A DNA stretch of 5,481 nucleotides from Calditrichaceae bacterium (GCA_030622395.1 JAUXGF010000230.1:1-5481), one strand, 5' to 3'. Shown: positions 1-5,425, numbered from the stretch's first letter. The notes: generated by a model from the letters alone, not told the origin. Numbers and translations: made by a program.

Positions 1-265
1 AAAATACTACATTTTGGGGTATATATTTACATTCAATATATAATTTTACATTTATTGTGCCTTTTGTTTGGCTAAATGCATAATCATGAGGATAAGCTTT
101 CTCTGCTACAATATCTATTTCTCTTGGCTTGTCAGTAATTGTATCAGTATAATAGGGACTCACTAATGTATACCAATCTTTATCTTTTAAATAATTCAAT
201 ACTTTACAGTGGAAACTGTTACCACTATTTTGAATTATAGATTTTATGTCTTCCATATTATCCAT
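1..265 (-). CDS. PD-(D/E)XK nuclease-like protein, N-terminal 88 residues (3' end outside window)
   Basis: This open frame is uninterrupted from an ATG at 265 down to the left edge, so only the first 88 residues are visible. Reading the minus strand gives a compact nuclease core: Phe18, an amphipathic helix with KVLNYLKDKDWY (residues 21-32), then KPREIDIVAE (46-55) and YIECKY (76-81). The pattern D51 ... E78-x-K80 is the catalytic D-(D/E)xK triad of restriction-endonuclease-like folds, and the REIDIVA string is typical of small bacterial proteins of that superfamily. This implies metal-dependent DNA cleavage, but the target and partners cannot be read. The start at 265 is preceded by AAAGG with a 7-nt spacer; Met4 (ATG at 256) is an alternative start. 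It lies 167 bp downstream of the 617-aa nuclease-like gene on the same strand, so co-transcription is possible but not demonstrated. Base composition is AT-rich like that neighbour. The superfamily assignment is fairly secure; the biological role (defence, repair or mobile element) is inference. Confidence 0.8.
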   Translation of the reverse strand, partial: MDNMEDIKSIIQNSGNSFHCKVLNYLKDKDWYTLVSPYYTDTITDKPREIDIVAEKAYPHDYAFSQTKGTINVKLYIECKYIPQNVVF

Positions 266-273
266 ATTAGAGC
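266..273 (-). other. Spacer to the AAAGG Shine-Dalgarno-like site of the left-edge gene
   Basis: On the minus strand the bases just before the ATG at 265 read AAAGG-CTCTAAT-ATG. The AAAGG lies immediately upstream of this 7-nt spacer. This supports Met1 over Met4, although Shine-Dalgarno use is often weak in Bacteroidota-type organisms. Confidence 0.4.
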
Positions 274-284
274 CTTTCAAGTAA

Positions 285-301
285 ACTTAACGGAGTTAAG
301 C
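285..301 (-). other. attC-like right-hand simple site (inverted core boxes), tentative
   Basis: On the minus strand the sequence reads GCTTAAC-TCC-GTTAAGT. GCTTAAC (295-301) fits RYYYAAC and GTTAAGT (285-291) fits GTTRRRY, the two inverted core boxes of integron attC sites. The preceding bases GCG-GCTTAACTC resemble the right end of classical aadA-type attC sites. The nuclease ORF begins 19 nt beyond the box, as cassette ORFs usually do. Against the reading, the spacer between the boxes is only 3 nt, where 5-6 is usual, and no matching RYYYAAC box is visible at the far end. It may be only a short palindrome (CTTAAC-GGA-GTTAAG on the plus strand). Confidence 0.3.
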
Positions 302-395
302 CGCACCAAACCCTACCCACAAACTATGTTACTTTAATGAACTTGCCAAAGCAACGAAACCCGATACCGAACACAGACGCATTTGGTGTCGGGTT
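298..395. repeat. Imperfect inverted repeat in the gap between the two nuclease-like genes
   Basis: The left arm 298-310 (AAGCCGCACCAAA) pairs with the right arm 382-395 (TTTGGTGTCGGGTT), giving 12 pairs with one bulged T at 389 and one G-G mismatch. The same right arm can also pair with 358-368 (AACCCGATACC), forming an 11-bp stem with one G-T wobble and a 16-nt loop. The two foldings exclude each other. Neither is followed by a T-run on the minus strand, so this is not an obvious intrinsic terminator for the 617-aa gene. It separates two nuclease genes and overlaps the attC-like boxes. Confidence 0.6.
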
Positions 396-432
396 GTACG
401 ATTTTTATATGGCAATTGAATATAATTTTTGA

Positions 433-2286
433 TTATTTACTCATCGCTTTAACTATTCTATCTTCTTTAATTAAAACATCTCGCATTAGTAATTTAAAGG
501 GAAATTGTTTATGCTTTCTCGAATTTTTAAATCCTTCTAAAATTTTCAATAAAGAAGACGCCGTTATCAGAGATAAATTTAAGTCGTATTCTAATTCGGT
601 ATCATTTACAAAATCATCACTGAAGTCAGGAGCAATTAATAACGATTTTATTACGCTATAATTATTCTTTTCAGCAAGTACAATATATGATTTCATCTGT
701 CTGGAAACAGAACTAAATTTATTATAACCGCTTTCTTTTATAGTTTTACATTCAACTAAGATTAGTTCATTATTTCCAAGATTAATAAGAATATCGATTT
801 TATCTTTTTTTGTATTTATTTGCTTTTTCAATTTTTCATCAACATTAAATCCTAATTGTGAAAAAATTGATTTTGTTATTTCTTCAAATTTTAAACCTAA
901 ATCGGCTTCTTTAATTTTTATACCATTTTCCTTAAGAGCACTTAAATCCCGAAAACCTATGTTTTCAAAATTTTCGATATACAAATTTTCTGAATCCTTA
1001 AATGAAGACAAAATATTTAATACATCATTCCCCCGAGTTTTAATACCTTTTATTTTAATGAACTTTTCTAAATCCTCAGCTGATAATACTTCAAGTACAT
1101 CTCTCGGCTTAATATTGAAATCAAGCAAAAAACCACTTTTTAGGACATTCTCTTCCTGCAACTGGAACTCTGATTTCACAAGGTTATTCAACTGTGGAAT
1201 GACTTCACCTAATTCAAGTAATAAATTTTCATAACCATCAATCGAAATACCAACCTTTTCATCTTTCTCAATTGATTCAAAATGAGTTATTAAACTTTTA
1301 ATTTTTTCATCGAGCATAACGCCCTTAAGTGCGGGTTGAATGTTCAATCCCTTATCACAAAGCTCATTAACAAACTTCTTTTTATCATTTAAATTGGTAT
1401 TTTCTTTATAAATCTCATTTGACAAGATACCCGATAGAGAGACACCTTCATTTATAATTTCCTTAATTTTATCATTTCCAGAGAGTTTTCTATCTATATT
1501 ATGCATCTTTGCTATTAAATTAATCTGTGGTTCTCGTAATAAACGTAAGACCCGTCTAAAGAATTTATCAGCAACCTCTTTACCACGGATTTTACGTAAA
1601 ACCCGAACGACTTCATCGGCAACATAAATTGTATTGTTTTTCTTTGAATAAAAAATAACACCAAGGTTTTTAAGTTCAGTAATTATCGTTTCGATTTCTA
1701 ACTTCTTAGCCGTAATAATCATATAATTTATTAGCTTAACTTCTTCTTGCGACAGTTCAAGCTCACGGGATAAAGTTAATAGAATTGAAAGCTCATCATC
1801 AGTTATCTTTGTCTCACGATTACTCTCAATATCGTTATAATATGCTGTTTCTAGACATTTTTTGTAAACCTTATAATCACGCTTCCTTTGTTCGCTTATA
1901 TCAGATTTATTGTCTTTAAATAAATTATCAAGTTCTTTAATTTTTTTATTGATATTTTTTAATTCAAATTCATAAAGTCGTGCAAACCAATCTTGTTTCA
2001 TAATACAATTTCCATCACGAATTATTATATCAGTTAAGATATCTAATTGTGATGTTGCATTAACAAATTCATTTTGGATACACTGATTGAATTCATCTAC
2101 CAGCAGGTCAAATATTTTTGAAATAATGACATTATCAACGCTTTTAAGACCTTTTTCAGTGTCAACCAATATTTTTTCAATTAATTTGATTTTCTTAGGA
2201 TTACTAGAAATAATATTGTCTACAATTTTAATAAATGAATTTTTTTCTAATGAGTTTAGATTGTCCAATATTTTTTCAAGTCTCAT
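433..2286 (-). CDS. 617-aa protein with SAP-like motifs and C-terminal PD-(D/E)XK (Mrr-like) endonuclease domain
   Basis: I do not recognise a named family for the full length. The C-terminal part (about 464-580) is a restriction-endonuclease-like domain: helix with E468/E469 (GLKFEEITKSIFSQLGF), catalytic D498 in KIDIL, E512-C513-K514 in LILVECKTIK, then R529-Q530 ... Y534, matching the Q-x(3)-Y of Mrr-type nucleases. Residues about 401-428 (LSAEDLEKFIKIKGIKTRGN and following) look like a SAP or helix-extension-helix DNA-binding motif, and 253-279 (NIDRKLSGNDKIKEII) looks like a second, weaker one. Residues about 165-232 are helical with a short beta hairpin (VIFYSKKNNTIYVAD), compatible with a winged helix. 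The N-terminal ~160 residues are Lys/Glu-rich helix without a signal peptide or membrane segment, so the protein should be cytoplasmic. The ATG at 2286 follows AGGAAG at a 7-nt spacing. The gene is strongly AT-rich (15 G+C in the 60 bases 721-780). A DNA-cleaving defence role is inference; no methyltransferase or helicase partner is visible in the window. Confidence 0.9.
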   Translation of the reverse strand: MRLEKILDNLNSLEKNSFIKIVDNIISSNPKKIKLIEKILVDTEKGLKSVDNVIISKIFDLLVDEFNQCIQNEFVNATSQLDILTDIIIRDGNCIMKQDWFARLYEFELKNINKKIKELDNLFKDNKSDISEQRKRDYKVYKKCLETAYYNDIESNRETKITDDELSILLTLSRELELSQEEVKLINYMIITAKKLEIETIITELKNLGVIFYSKKNNTIYVADEVVRVLRKIRGKEVADKFFRRVLRLLREPQINLIAKMHNIDRKLSGNDKIKEIINEGVSLSGILSNEIYKENTNLNDKKKFVNELCDKGLNIQPALKGVMLDEKIKSLITHFESIEKDEKVGISIDGYENLLLELGEVIPQLNNLVKSEFQLQEENVLKSGFLLDFNIKPRDVLEVLSAEDLEKFIKIKGIKTRGNDVLNILSSFKDSENLYIENFENIGFRDLSALKENGIKIKEADLGLKFEEITKSIFSQLGFNVDEKLKKQINTKKDKIDILINLGNNELILVECKTIKESGYNKFSSVSRQMKSYIVLAEKNNYSVIKSLLIAPDFSDDFVNDTELEYDLNLSLITASSLLKILEGFKNSRKHKQFPFKLLMRDVLIKEDRIVKAMSK

Positions 2287-2293
2287 AGTTGCA

Positions 2294-2306
2294 CTTCCTC
2301 TTCCTT
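2294..2306 (-). promoter_or_regulatory. Purine-rich ribosome-binding site of the 617-aa gene
   Basis: The minus strand upstream of the ATG at 2286 reads AAGGAAGAGGAAG followed by TGCAACT. Two overlapping AGGAAG cores are present, the nearer one 7 nt from the start, which supports this start codon. Confidence 0.55.
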
Positions 2307-2364
2307 AGGTACTTTATAAATTTACAAAATATATAATGTTGATAATAATAAAATTATTTTTGGA

Positions 2365-2400
2365 ATATTTAGGGCAAGATAAAGCCACCGCCCTATATAT
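2365..2400. repeat. Small hairpin in the AT-rich 5' leader of the 617-aa gene
   Basis: Bases 2365-2375 (AATATTTAGGGC, ending at the GGGC) pair with 2390-2400 (GCCCTATATAT) over 10 of 11 positions around a 14-nt loop. It sits about 80 bp upstream of the start at 2286, where a promoter or leader would be. It could be a regulatory palindrome, a terminator remnant or chance; no T-run follows on the minus strand. I see no gene in 2287-2600. Confidence 0.3.
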
Positions 2401-2600
2401 ACTTGAGCAAAATGATTCCAAATACCAATCCACAATAATTTACATCTCACTAATGTAATCTTCGTATTCAATTTAAATTTCTTTACCAAATAAATAAAAA
2501 GTGTTCTATTAGTGAAACAATGAATAATATCCTATAATAAAAAGACTTTACCGCAGGCTTAAAAAAAATTAGTATTAAATAACAAATCCGGTTAAATTTA

Positions 2601-2617
2601 TACCATTGGAAATGGTA
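2601..2617. repeat. Short perfect hairpin TACCATT-GGA-AATGGTA
   Basis: A 7-bp perfect stem (2601-2607 with 2611-2617) around a GGA loop, at the left border of the C-depleted degenerate repeat tract. Function unknown; it may mark the repeat boundary. Confidence 0.4.
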
Positions 2618-2703
2618 AGAATTGGAAGAATGGAGCGATGGAGTAATGGGAAGAATGTGAAGAATGGAGTGTTGTAAGAATGGAAGAAGTTGAATTAAAA
2701 GAA
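2605..2703. repeat. C-depleted degenerate GGAAGAATGGAGTRATGG-type repeat tract
   Basis: In these 99 bases the plus strand contains a single C (2636). The tract is built from degenerate units such as GGAAGAATGGAG, TGGAGTAATGG, GTGAAGAATGGAG and GTAAGAATGGAAG. TGGAGTAATGG (2639-2649) recurs exactly at 5262-5272 beyond the transketolase gene, in a similarly C-free tract. An open minus-strand frame runs through it, but its composition simply mirrors the repeat, so it is not called as a gene. Confidence 0.65.
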
Positions 2704-2715
2704 CATAGCTTTTTA

Positions 2716-2786
2716 AATTCACCCCGTTAAATAAAAAATTAATATGATTGGAAAATGCTCAAATATATTATTTAACGGGGTAAATT
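2716..2786. repeat. 71-bp MITE-like inverted repeat with ACCCCGTTAAATAA ends
   Basis: Bases 2721-2734 (ACCCCGTTAAATAA) are a perfect inverted copy of 2768-2781. With one mismatch (C2720/A2782) the arms extend to 2716-2734 and 2768-2786, 18 of 19 pairs, leaving a 33-nt AT-rich centre with no coding capacity. The long arms and lack of content suggest a miniature inverted-repeat element or a dispersed palindrome. No obvious target-site duplication was identified. A hairpin terminator is less likely because there is no T-run and no adjacent gene end. Confidence 0.65.
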
Positions 2787-3023
2787 AATGTTGGTATTAA
2801 GAAAGTACAAATAACGAATCACAAATTTCAAATAAATAACAATGTTCATCCCGATTAACAGGGTGTTGCTCTAGTGTTTTCCCTGTCATTTCGAGGATCT
2901 TTTTAACGATCCCGAATCGTCGGGATATTGTTATTATTGACATTATATCCCGATTTTCGGGACACTCCGTTCGAAATGACATTTTGGGTATTCTGCAACA
3001 GCCTGTTAATCGGGACAAATTAC

Positions 3024-3042
3024 AAAAACCGATGGTTTTTTT
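3024..3042 (+). terminator. Weak terminator-like hairpin AAAAACC-GAT-GGTTTTT
   Basis: A 7-bp stem (3024-3030 with 3034-3040), 3-nt loop and T-run to 3042. The stem is mostly A-T and no gene ends nearby on the plus strand, so it may be a remnant or part of the repeat-rich spacer. Confidence 0.25.
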
Positions 3043-3053
3043 ATGTTTGGGTC

Positions 3054-3079
3054 ATTGTAATTTATAAATTGTAATTTAT
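3054..3079. repeat. 12-bp direct repeat ATTGTAATTTAT
   Basis: ATTGTAATTTAT occurs at 3054-3065 and again at 3068-3079, 14 bp apart, in the AT-rich DNA upstream of transketolase. The second copy forms most of the outer right arm of the large inverted repeat. It could be an operator, but is more likely part of the degenerate CAAAT/ATTTG repeats of this spacer. Confidence 0.45.
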
Positions 3080-3093
3080 TTGTATTTTGTTTT

Positions 3094-3121
3094 TTGTGTT
3101 TTGTGATTTTAGTCTGATAAT
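3094..3121 (+). promoter_or_regulatory. Possible tkt promoter (TTGTGT ... GATAAT)
   Basis: GATAAT (3116-3121) matches the -10 consensus at five of six positions, and TTGTGT (3094-3099) lies 16 bp upstream as a poor -35. It is about 40 bp ahead of the tkt start and overlaps the right end of the large inverted repeat. The region is so AT-rich that chance matches are likely. Confidence 0.25.
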
Positions 3122-3150
3122 TTATCATAACTTTTCCCGAACAATAACAT

Positions 3151-3155
3151 AGGTG
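3151..3155 (+). promoter_or_regulatory. Shine-Dalgarno of tkt
   Basis: AGGTG followed by the 5-nt spacer ATATT and then ATG at 3161. It fixes the chosen start, and the encoded N-terminus aligns well with the usual start of bacterial transketolases. Confidence 0.6.
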
Positions 3156-3160
3156 ATATT

Positions 3161-5188
3161 ATGACTCAATCTAAAATTAATCCGGAACTTAGCCGTATGG
3201 CTGCAAATACAATCCGCTTGCTTAGCGCGGACGCAATTCAAAAAGCTAATTCCGGGCATCCGGGATTACCGATGGGAATGGCGGACTGCGCTTTTGTGCT
3301 CTGGTCTCAATTCCTAAAATTCAATCCTTCAGACCCAAAATGGCAGAACCGCGACCGGTTTATTCTTTCGGCGGGTCACGGCTCTATGCTGCTTTATTCA
3401 CTGCTGTATTTAAGCGGCTTCGATGTAACGCTCGAAGACCTGAAATCATTCAGGCAATGGAACAGCCGCACGCCGGGGCATCCCGAAATCGGCTGCCTGC
3501 CGGGCGTCGAGACCACTACAGGTCCGCTGGGGCAGGGATTCGGAAACGGCGTAGGAATGGCAATTGCCGCAAAAATGACGGCGGAAAAGTTTAATACAGC
3601 CGAAAATCAACTATTCGGGACTCATCACATTTTTGCTATAGTCAGCGACGGCGATCTTATGGAGGGAATCTCAGCAGAAGCCGCTTCGATTGCCGGTCAT
3701 CTAAAACTCGGAAACATAGTTTATATTTATGATGACAATCAAATTACTATCGAAGGAAGTACGAATATTACTTTTACCGAGTCTGTCGAAGATCGTTTTA
3801 AAGCTCACGGCTGGCATACCCTGTGCATCGACGGACACAACCACGATCAAATATCGACGGCGATTGCACAAGGAATTGCCGAAAAGGAAAAACCCACTTT
3901 AATCATCGCCAAAACGCATATCGGTTACGGCAGTCCTAATAAGCAGGATACGGCGGGCGTGCACGGCTCTCCTTTAGGACAGGAAGAACTGCGGGCGGCT
4001 AAACTAAAATTAGGCTTCCCTGAAGATAAAGAATTTTACGTGCCTGACGAAGTCCGCGAGATTTTCAAAAAACGGGTCGGTTTATTAAAAGAGGAATACA
4101 AAAAATGGCGGGAACAATACAATGACTGGAAAGATAAAAATCACGAACTTGAGGCTGTGCGTCAAACAATGTTCGACAAAACTATTCCGTATACGCTAAC
4201 GCAAGAATTAATTTCCGCCCTGCCGAAAGATACGGCGGCTACGCGCGTTCTATCGGGAAATGTTATGCAAAAAATCGCTGAACTATTCCCCGGTTTTTGC
4301 GGCGGTTCCGCAGACCTCGAACCATCGACAAAAACGTATTTAAAATCATCCGCTTCTATTGCAACAGATCAATTCAACGGCAGGAATCTGCATTACGGCA
4401 TCCGTGAACACGCCATGGCGTCTATCAATAACGGCATTGCTTTGTATGGGGGATACATTCCTTTTGCTTCAACGTTTCTGGTATTTTCCGATTATATGCG
4501 GCCTCCGATAAGATTAGCCGCTTTAATGGGCGTACAAAGTATTTATGTGTTCACGCATGACAGCATTTTTGTCGGCGAAGACGGACCCACACACCAGCCG
4601 GTCGAACAACTTGCCGCGCTTCGTTCAATCCCTAATCTTACAGTTATGCGTCCGGCTGACGGTTTGGAAACAGCCGTTTGCTGGGCTGTTGCGCTGGAAA
4701 ATCAGCAAGGACCGAGCGCTCTTATCCTAACCCGCCAGAAAACGCCTTTGCTGCCCCGGGTTGATGGGTTTAATCCCTCTGATATTAAAAAAGGCGCGTA
4801 TATAATTTCCAAAGAAAAGACTGGGCAAGCGGAACTCATATTGATTGCCACCGGATCGGAAGCGCCGGTTGCTTTAGAAGCGCAAAAGATTCTTGGGCAA
4901 AAGGGCATTTCAGTGAGAGTCGTTTCCATGCCCTGCAAGGAAATATTCGAAAGGCAGCCAATCGACTACAGGCGGGAAGTAATTACGGAAAACGCAAAAG
5001 GTCTTGTTGTAATTGAAGCCGGAGTATCCTTTGGATGGTATAGTTACTTTGAACTGCCGTTACTTATGCTTGGCATAGATAGGTTTGGAGCTTCCGCCCC
5101 CAATCAAATACTGGAAGAGAAATTCGGTTTTACAGGGAAAAAAATTGCAGAAAGCGCCGAGGGTTTTATTTTGAAAATTAAAAAATAA
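3161..5188 (+). CDS. tkt: Transketolase
   Basis: Transfers two-carbon ketol units between sugar phosphates (for example xylulose-5-P to ribose-5-P) in the cytoplasmic non-oxidative pentose phosphate pathway, using thiamine diphosphate and a divalent metal. At 675 aa it has normal full length. The N-terminal cofactor domain (about 8-340) has SGHPGLPMG (H33), SAGHGSMLLYS (H73), GPLGQG (121-126), the ThDP/metal motif SDGDLMEG (162-169) through YDDN (190-193), and GVHGS (H268). The central pyrimidine domain (about 343-530) has R362, GGSADLEPST (381-390), YGIREHAM with catalytic E416, FTHDSIFVGEDGPTHQP (H466, D474, H478) and R525. The C-terminal domain starts near 545. The one departure is Ser162 in place of the first Gly of the common GDG motif, seen in some homologues and not expected to abolish activity. 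A Lys/Glu-rich linker lies at about 296-335. The gene is richer in G+C (29 of 60 in 3541-3600) than the nuclease genes. It stands alone here, between repeat tracts, with its own terminator. Confidence 0.97.
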   Translation: MTQSKINPELSRMAANTIRLLSADAIQKANSGHPGLPMGMADCAFVLWSQFLKFNPSDPKWQNRDRFILSAGHGSMLLYSLLYLSGFDVTLEDLKSFRQWNSRTPGHPEIGCLPGVETTTGPLGQGFGNGVGMAIAAKMTAEKFNTAENQLFGTHHIFAIVSDGDLMEGISAEAASIAGHLKLGNIVYIYDDNQITIEGSTNITFTESVEDRFKAHGWHTLCIDGHNHDQISTAIAQGIAEKEKPTLIIAKTHIGYGSPNKQDTAGVHGSPLGQEELRAAKLKLGFPEDKEFYVPDEVREIFKKRVGLLKEEYKKWREQYNDWKDKNHELEAVRQTMFDKTIPYTLTQELISALPKDTAATRVLSGNVMQKIAELFPGFCGGSADLEPSTKTYLKSSASIATDQFNGRNLHYGIREHAMASINNGIALYGGYIPFASTFLVFSDYMRPPIRLAALMGVQSIYVFTHDSIFVGEDGPTHQPVEQLAALRSIPNLTVMRPADGLETAVCWAVALENQQGPSALILTRQKTPLLPRVDGFNPSDIKKGAYIISKEKTGQAELILIATGSEAPVALEAQKILGQKGISVRVVSMPCKEIFERQPIDYRREVITENAKGLVVIEAGVSFGWYSYFELPLLMLGIDRFGASAPNQILEEKFGFTGKKIAESAEGFILKIKK

Positions 5189-5205
5189 GTGTGTGATTGG
5201 GTAGC

Positions 5206-5276
5206 AGGTTGGGATTGGAGTGTGGAAGAATTGAATTGATGAATTAATGAATTAATGGAATTGGAGTAATGGAGAG
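5206..5276. repeat. C-free degenerate repeat tract downstream of tkt
   Basis: No C occurs on the plus strand over 71 bases. Units such as TTGGAGTAATGG, GGAGTGTGGAAGAATTG and ATGGAATTGG resemble the tract at 2605-2703, and TGGAGTAATGG is shared exactly. It lies between the tkt stop codon and the terminator hairpin, so it would be transcribed as the tkt 3' UTR. Confidence 0.6.
5233..5256. repeat. 8-bp tandem repeat (GAATTRAT x3)
   Basis: Units GAATTGAT, GAATTAAT, GAATTAAT in tandem, followed by a degenerate GGAATTGG. It is a short microsatellite inside the C-free tract. Confidence 0.6.
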
Positions 5277-5277
5277 C

Positions 5278-5313
5278 GACCTCAAAGGTTTTCCCAAACC
5301 TTTGAGGTCTTTT
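5278..5313 (+). terminator. Strong hairpin terminator of tkt
   Basis: A perfect 14-bp stem, GACCTCAAAGGTTT (5278-5291) with AAACCTTTGAGGTC (5296-5309), around the loop TCCC, followed by TTTT. It lies 89 bp after the tkt stop codon. The stem is symmetric enough to work in the other direction too, but that side has no A-run. Similar ACCTTTGAGGT palindromes recur in intergenic DNA of related genomes (from memory), so it may be a dispersed repeat used as a terminator. Confidence 0.7.
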
Positions 5314-5392
5314 AAGAATTGGTGAAGAAGGAGTAATGCCGTGCCTGCTGATAGGGAGTGGTGGAGTGATGGATGAAGAAACTTAAGTAACT

Positions 5393-5418
5393 GGTAATCA
5401 GTAATCGGTAATCGGTAG
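5393..5418. repeat. 7-bp tandem repeat (GGTAATC-type)
   Basis: Units GGTAATC, AGTAATC, GGTAATC and a partial GGTAG in tandem, just before the edge copy of the palindromic repeat. No gene is visible in 5314-5425; apart from this the stretch holds only further degenerate GGAGTGRTGG-like sequence. Confidence 0.6.
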
Positions 5419-5425
5419 CCCGCAA

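Larger units (their letters stand above)
2817..3108. repeat. Large nested inverted-repeat element upstream of tkt
   Basis: Several nested palindromes share one centre. The main arms are 2849-2869 and 2995-3015 (TCCCGATTAACAGG-G/C-TGTTGC), 20 of 21 pairs. Inside them TGTCATTTCGA (2884-2894) pairs perfectly with 2971-2981. Further inside are two small hairpins, ATCCCGA/TCGGGAT (2909-2915, 2920-2926) and TCCCGA/TCGGGA (2948-2953, 2957-2962). Outside, CAAATAAATAACAAT (2829-2843) is inverted at 3068-3082 with one mismatch, and AATCACAAA (2817-2825) is inverted at 3100-3108. The TGTCATTTCGA core is typical of dispersed intergenic repeats in Bacteroidota-like genomes (from memory). A truncated inverted copy lies at the right edge. 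A short open minus-strand frame across it is a by-product of the palindrome. Confidence 0.8.

Noticed and set aside
358..395. Intrinsic terminator for the 617-aa gene
   Set aside because: The stem is real, but on the minus strand it is followed by mixed sequence without a T-run, and the stem then contains an A-C mismatch.
2087..2308. Plus-strand open frame at the start of the 617-aa gene, and similar ones at 383-661 and 959-1234
   Set aside because: Antisense shadows of the 617-aa coding sequence, with Ser/Leu/Phe-rich composition typical of such shadows.
2287..2345. Promoter of the 617-aa gene
   Set aside because: Many TATAAT-like strings occur in this AT-rich leader, but no paired -35/-10 or TTTG/TAnnTTTG arrangement stands out, so no site was called.
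2483..2722. 79-codon minus-strand open frame
   Set aside because: It is mostly the translation of the C-depleted degenerate repeat and AT-rich DNA; there is no recognisable domain or convincing ribosome-binding site.
2849..3015. CRISPR-like or tRNA-like interpretation of the palindromic region
   Set aside because: There is no regularly spaced repeat with variable spacers and no cloverleaf; the signal is nested inverted repeats only.
2797..3018. 73-codon minus-strand open frame
   Set aside because: It is contained in the nested inverted repeat, and its sequence mirrors the palindrome arms rather than a protein family.
4702..4938. Minus-strand open frame inside tkt, plus short plus-strand frames at 3340-3594 and 4545-4730
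   Set aside because: Overlaps of the well-supported transketolase in other frames, with no independent support.
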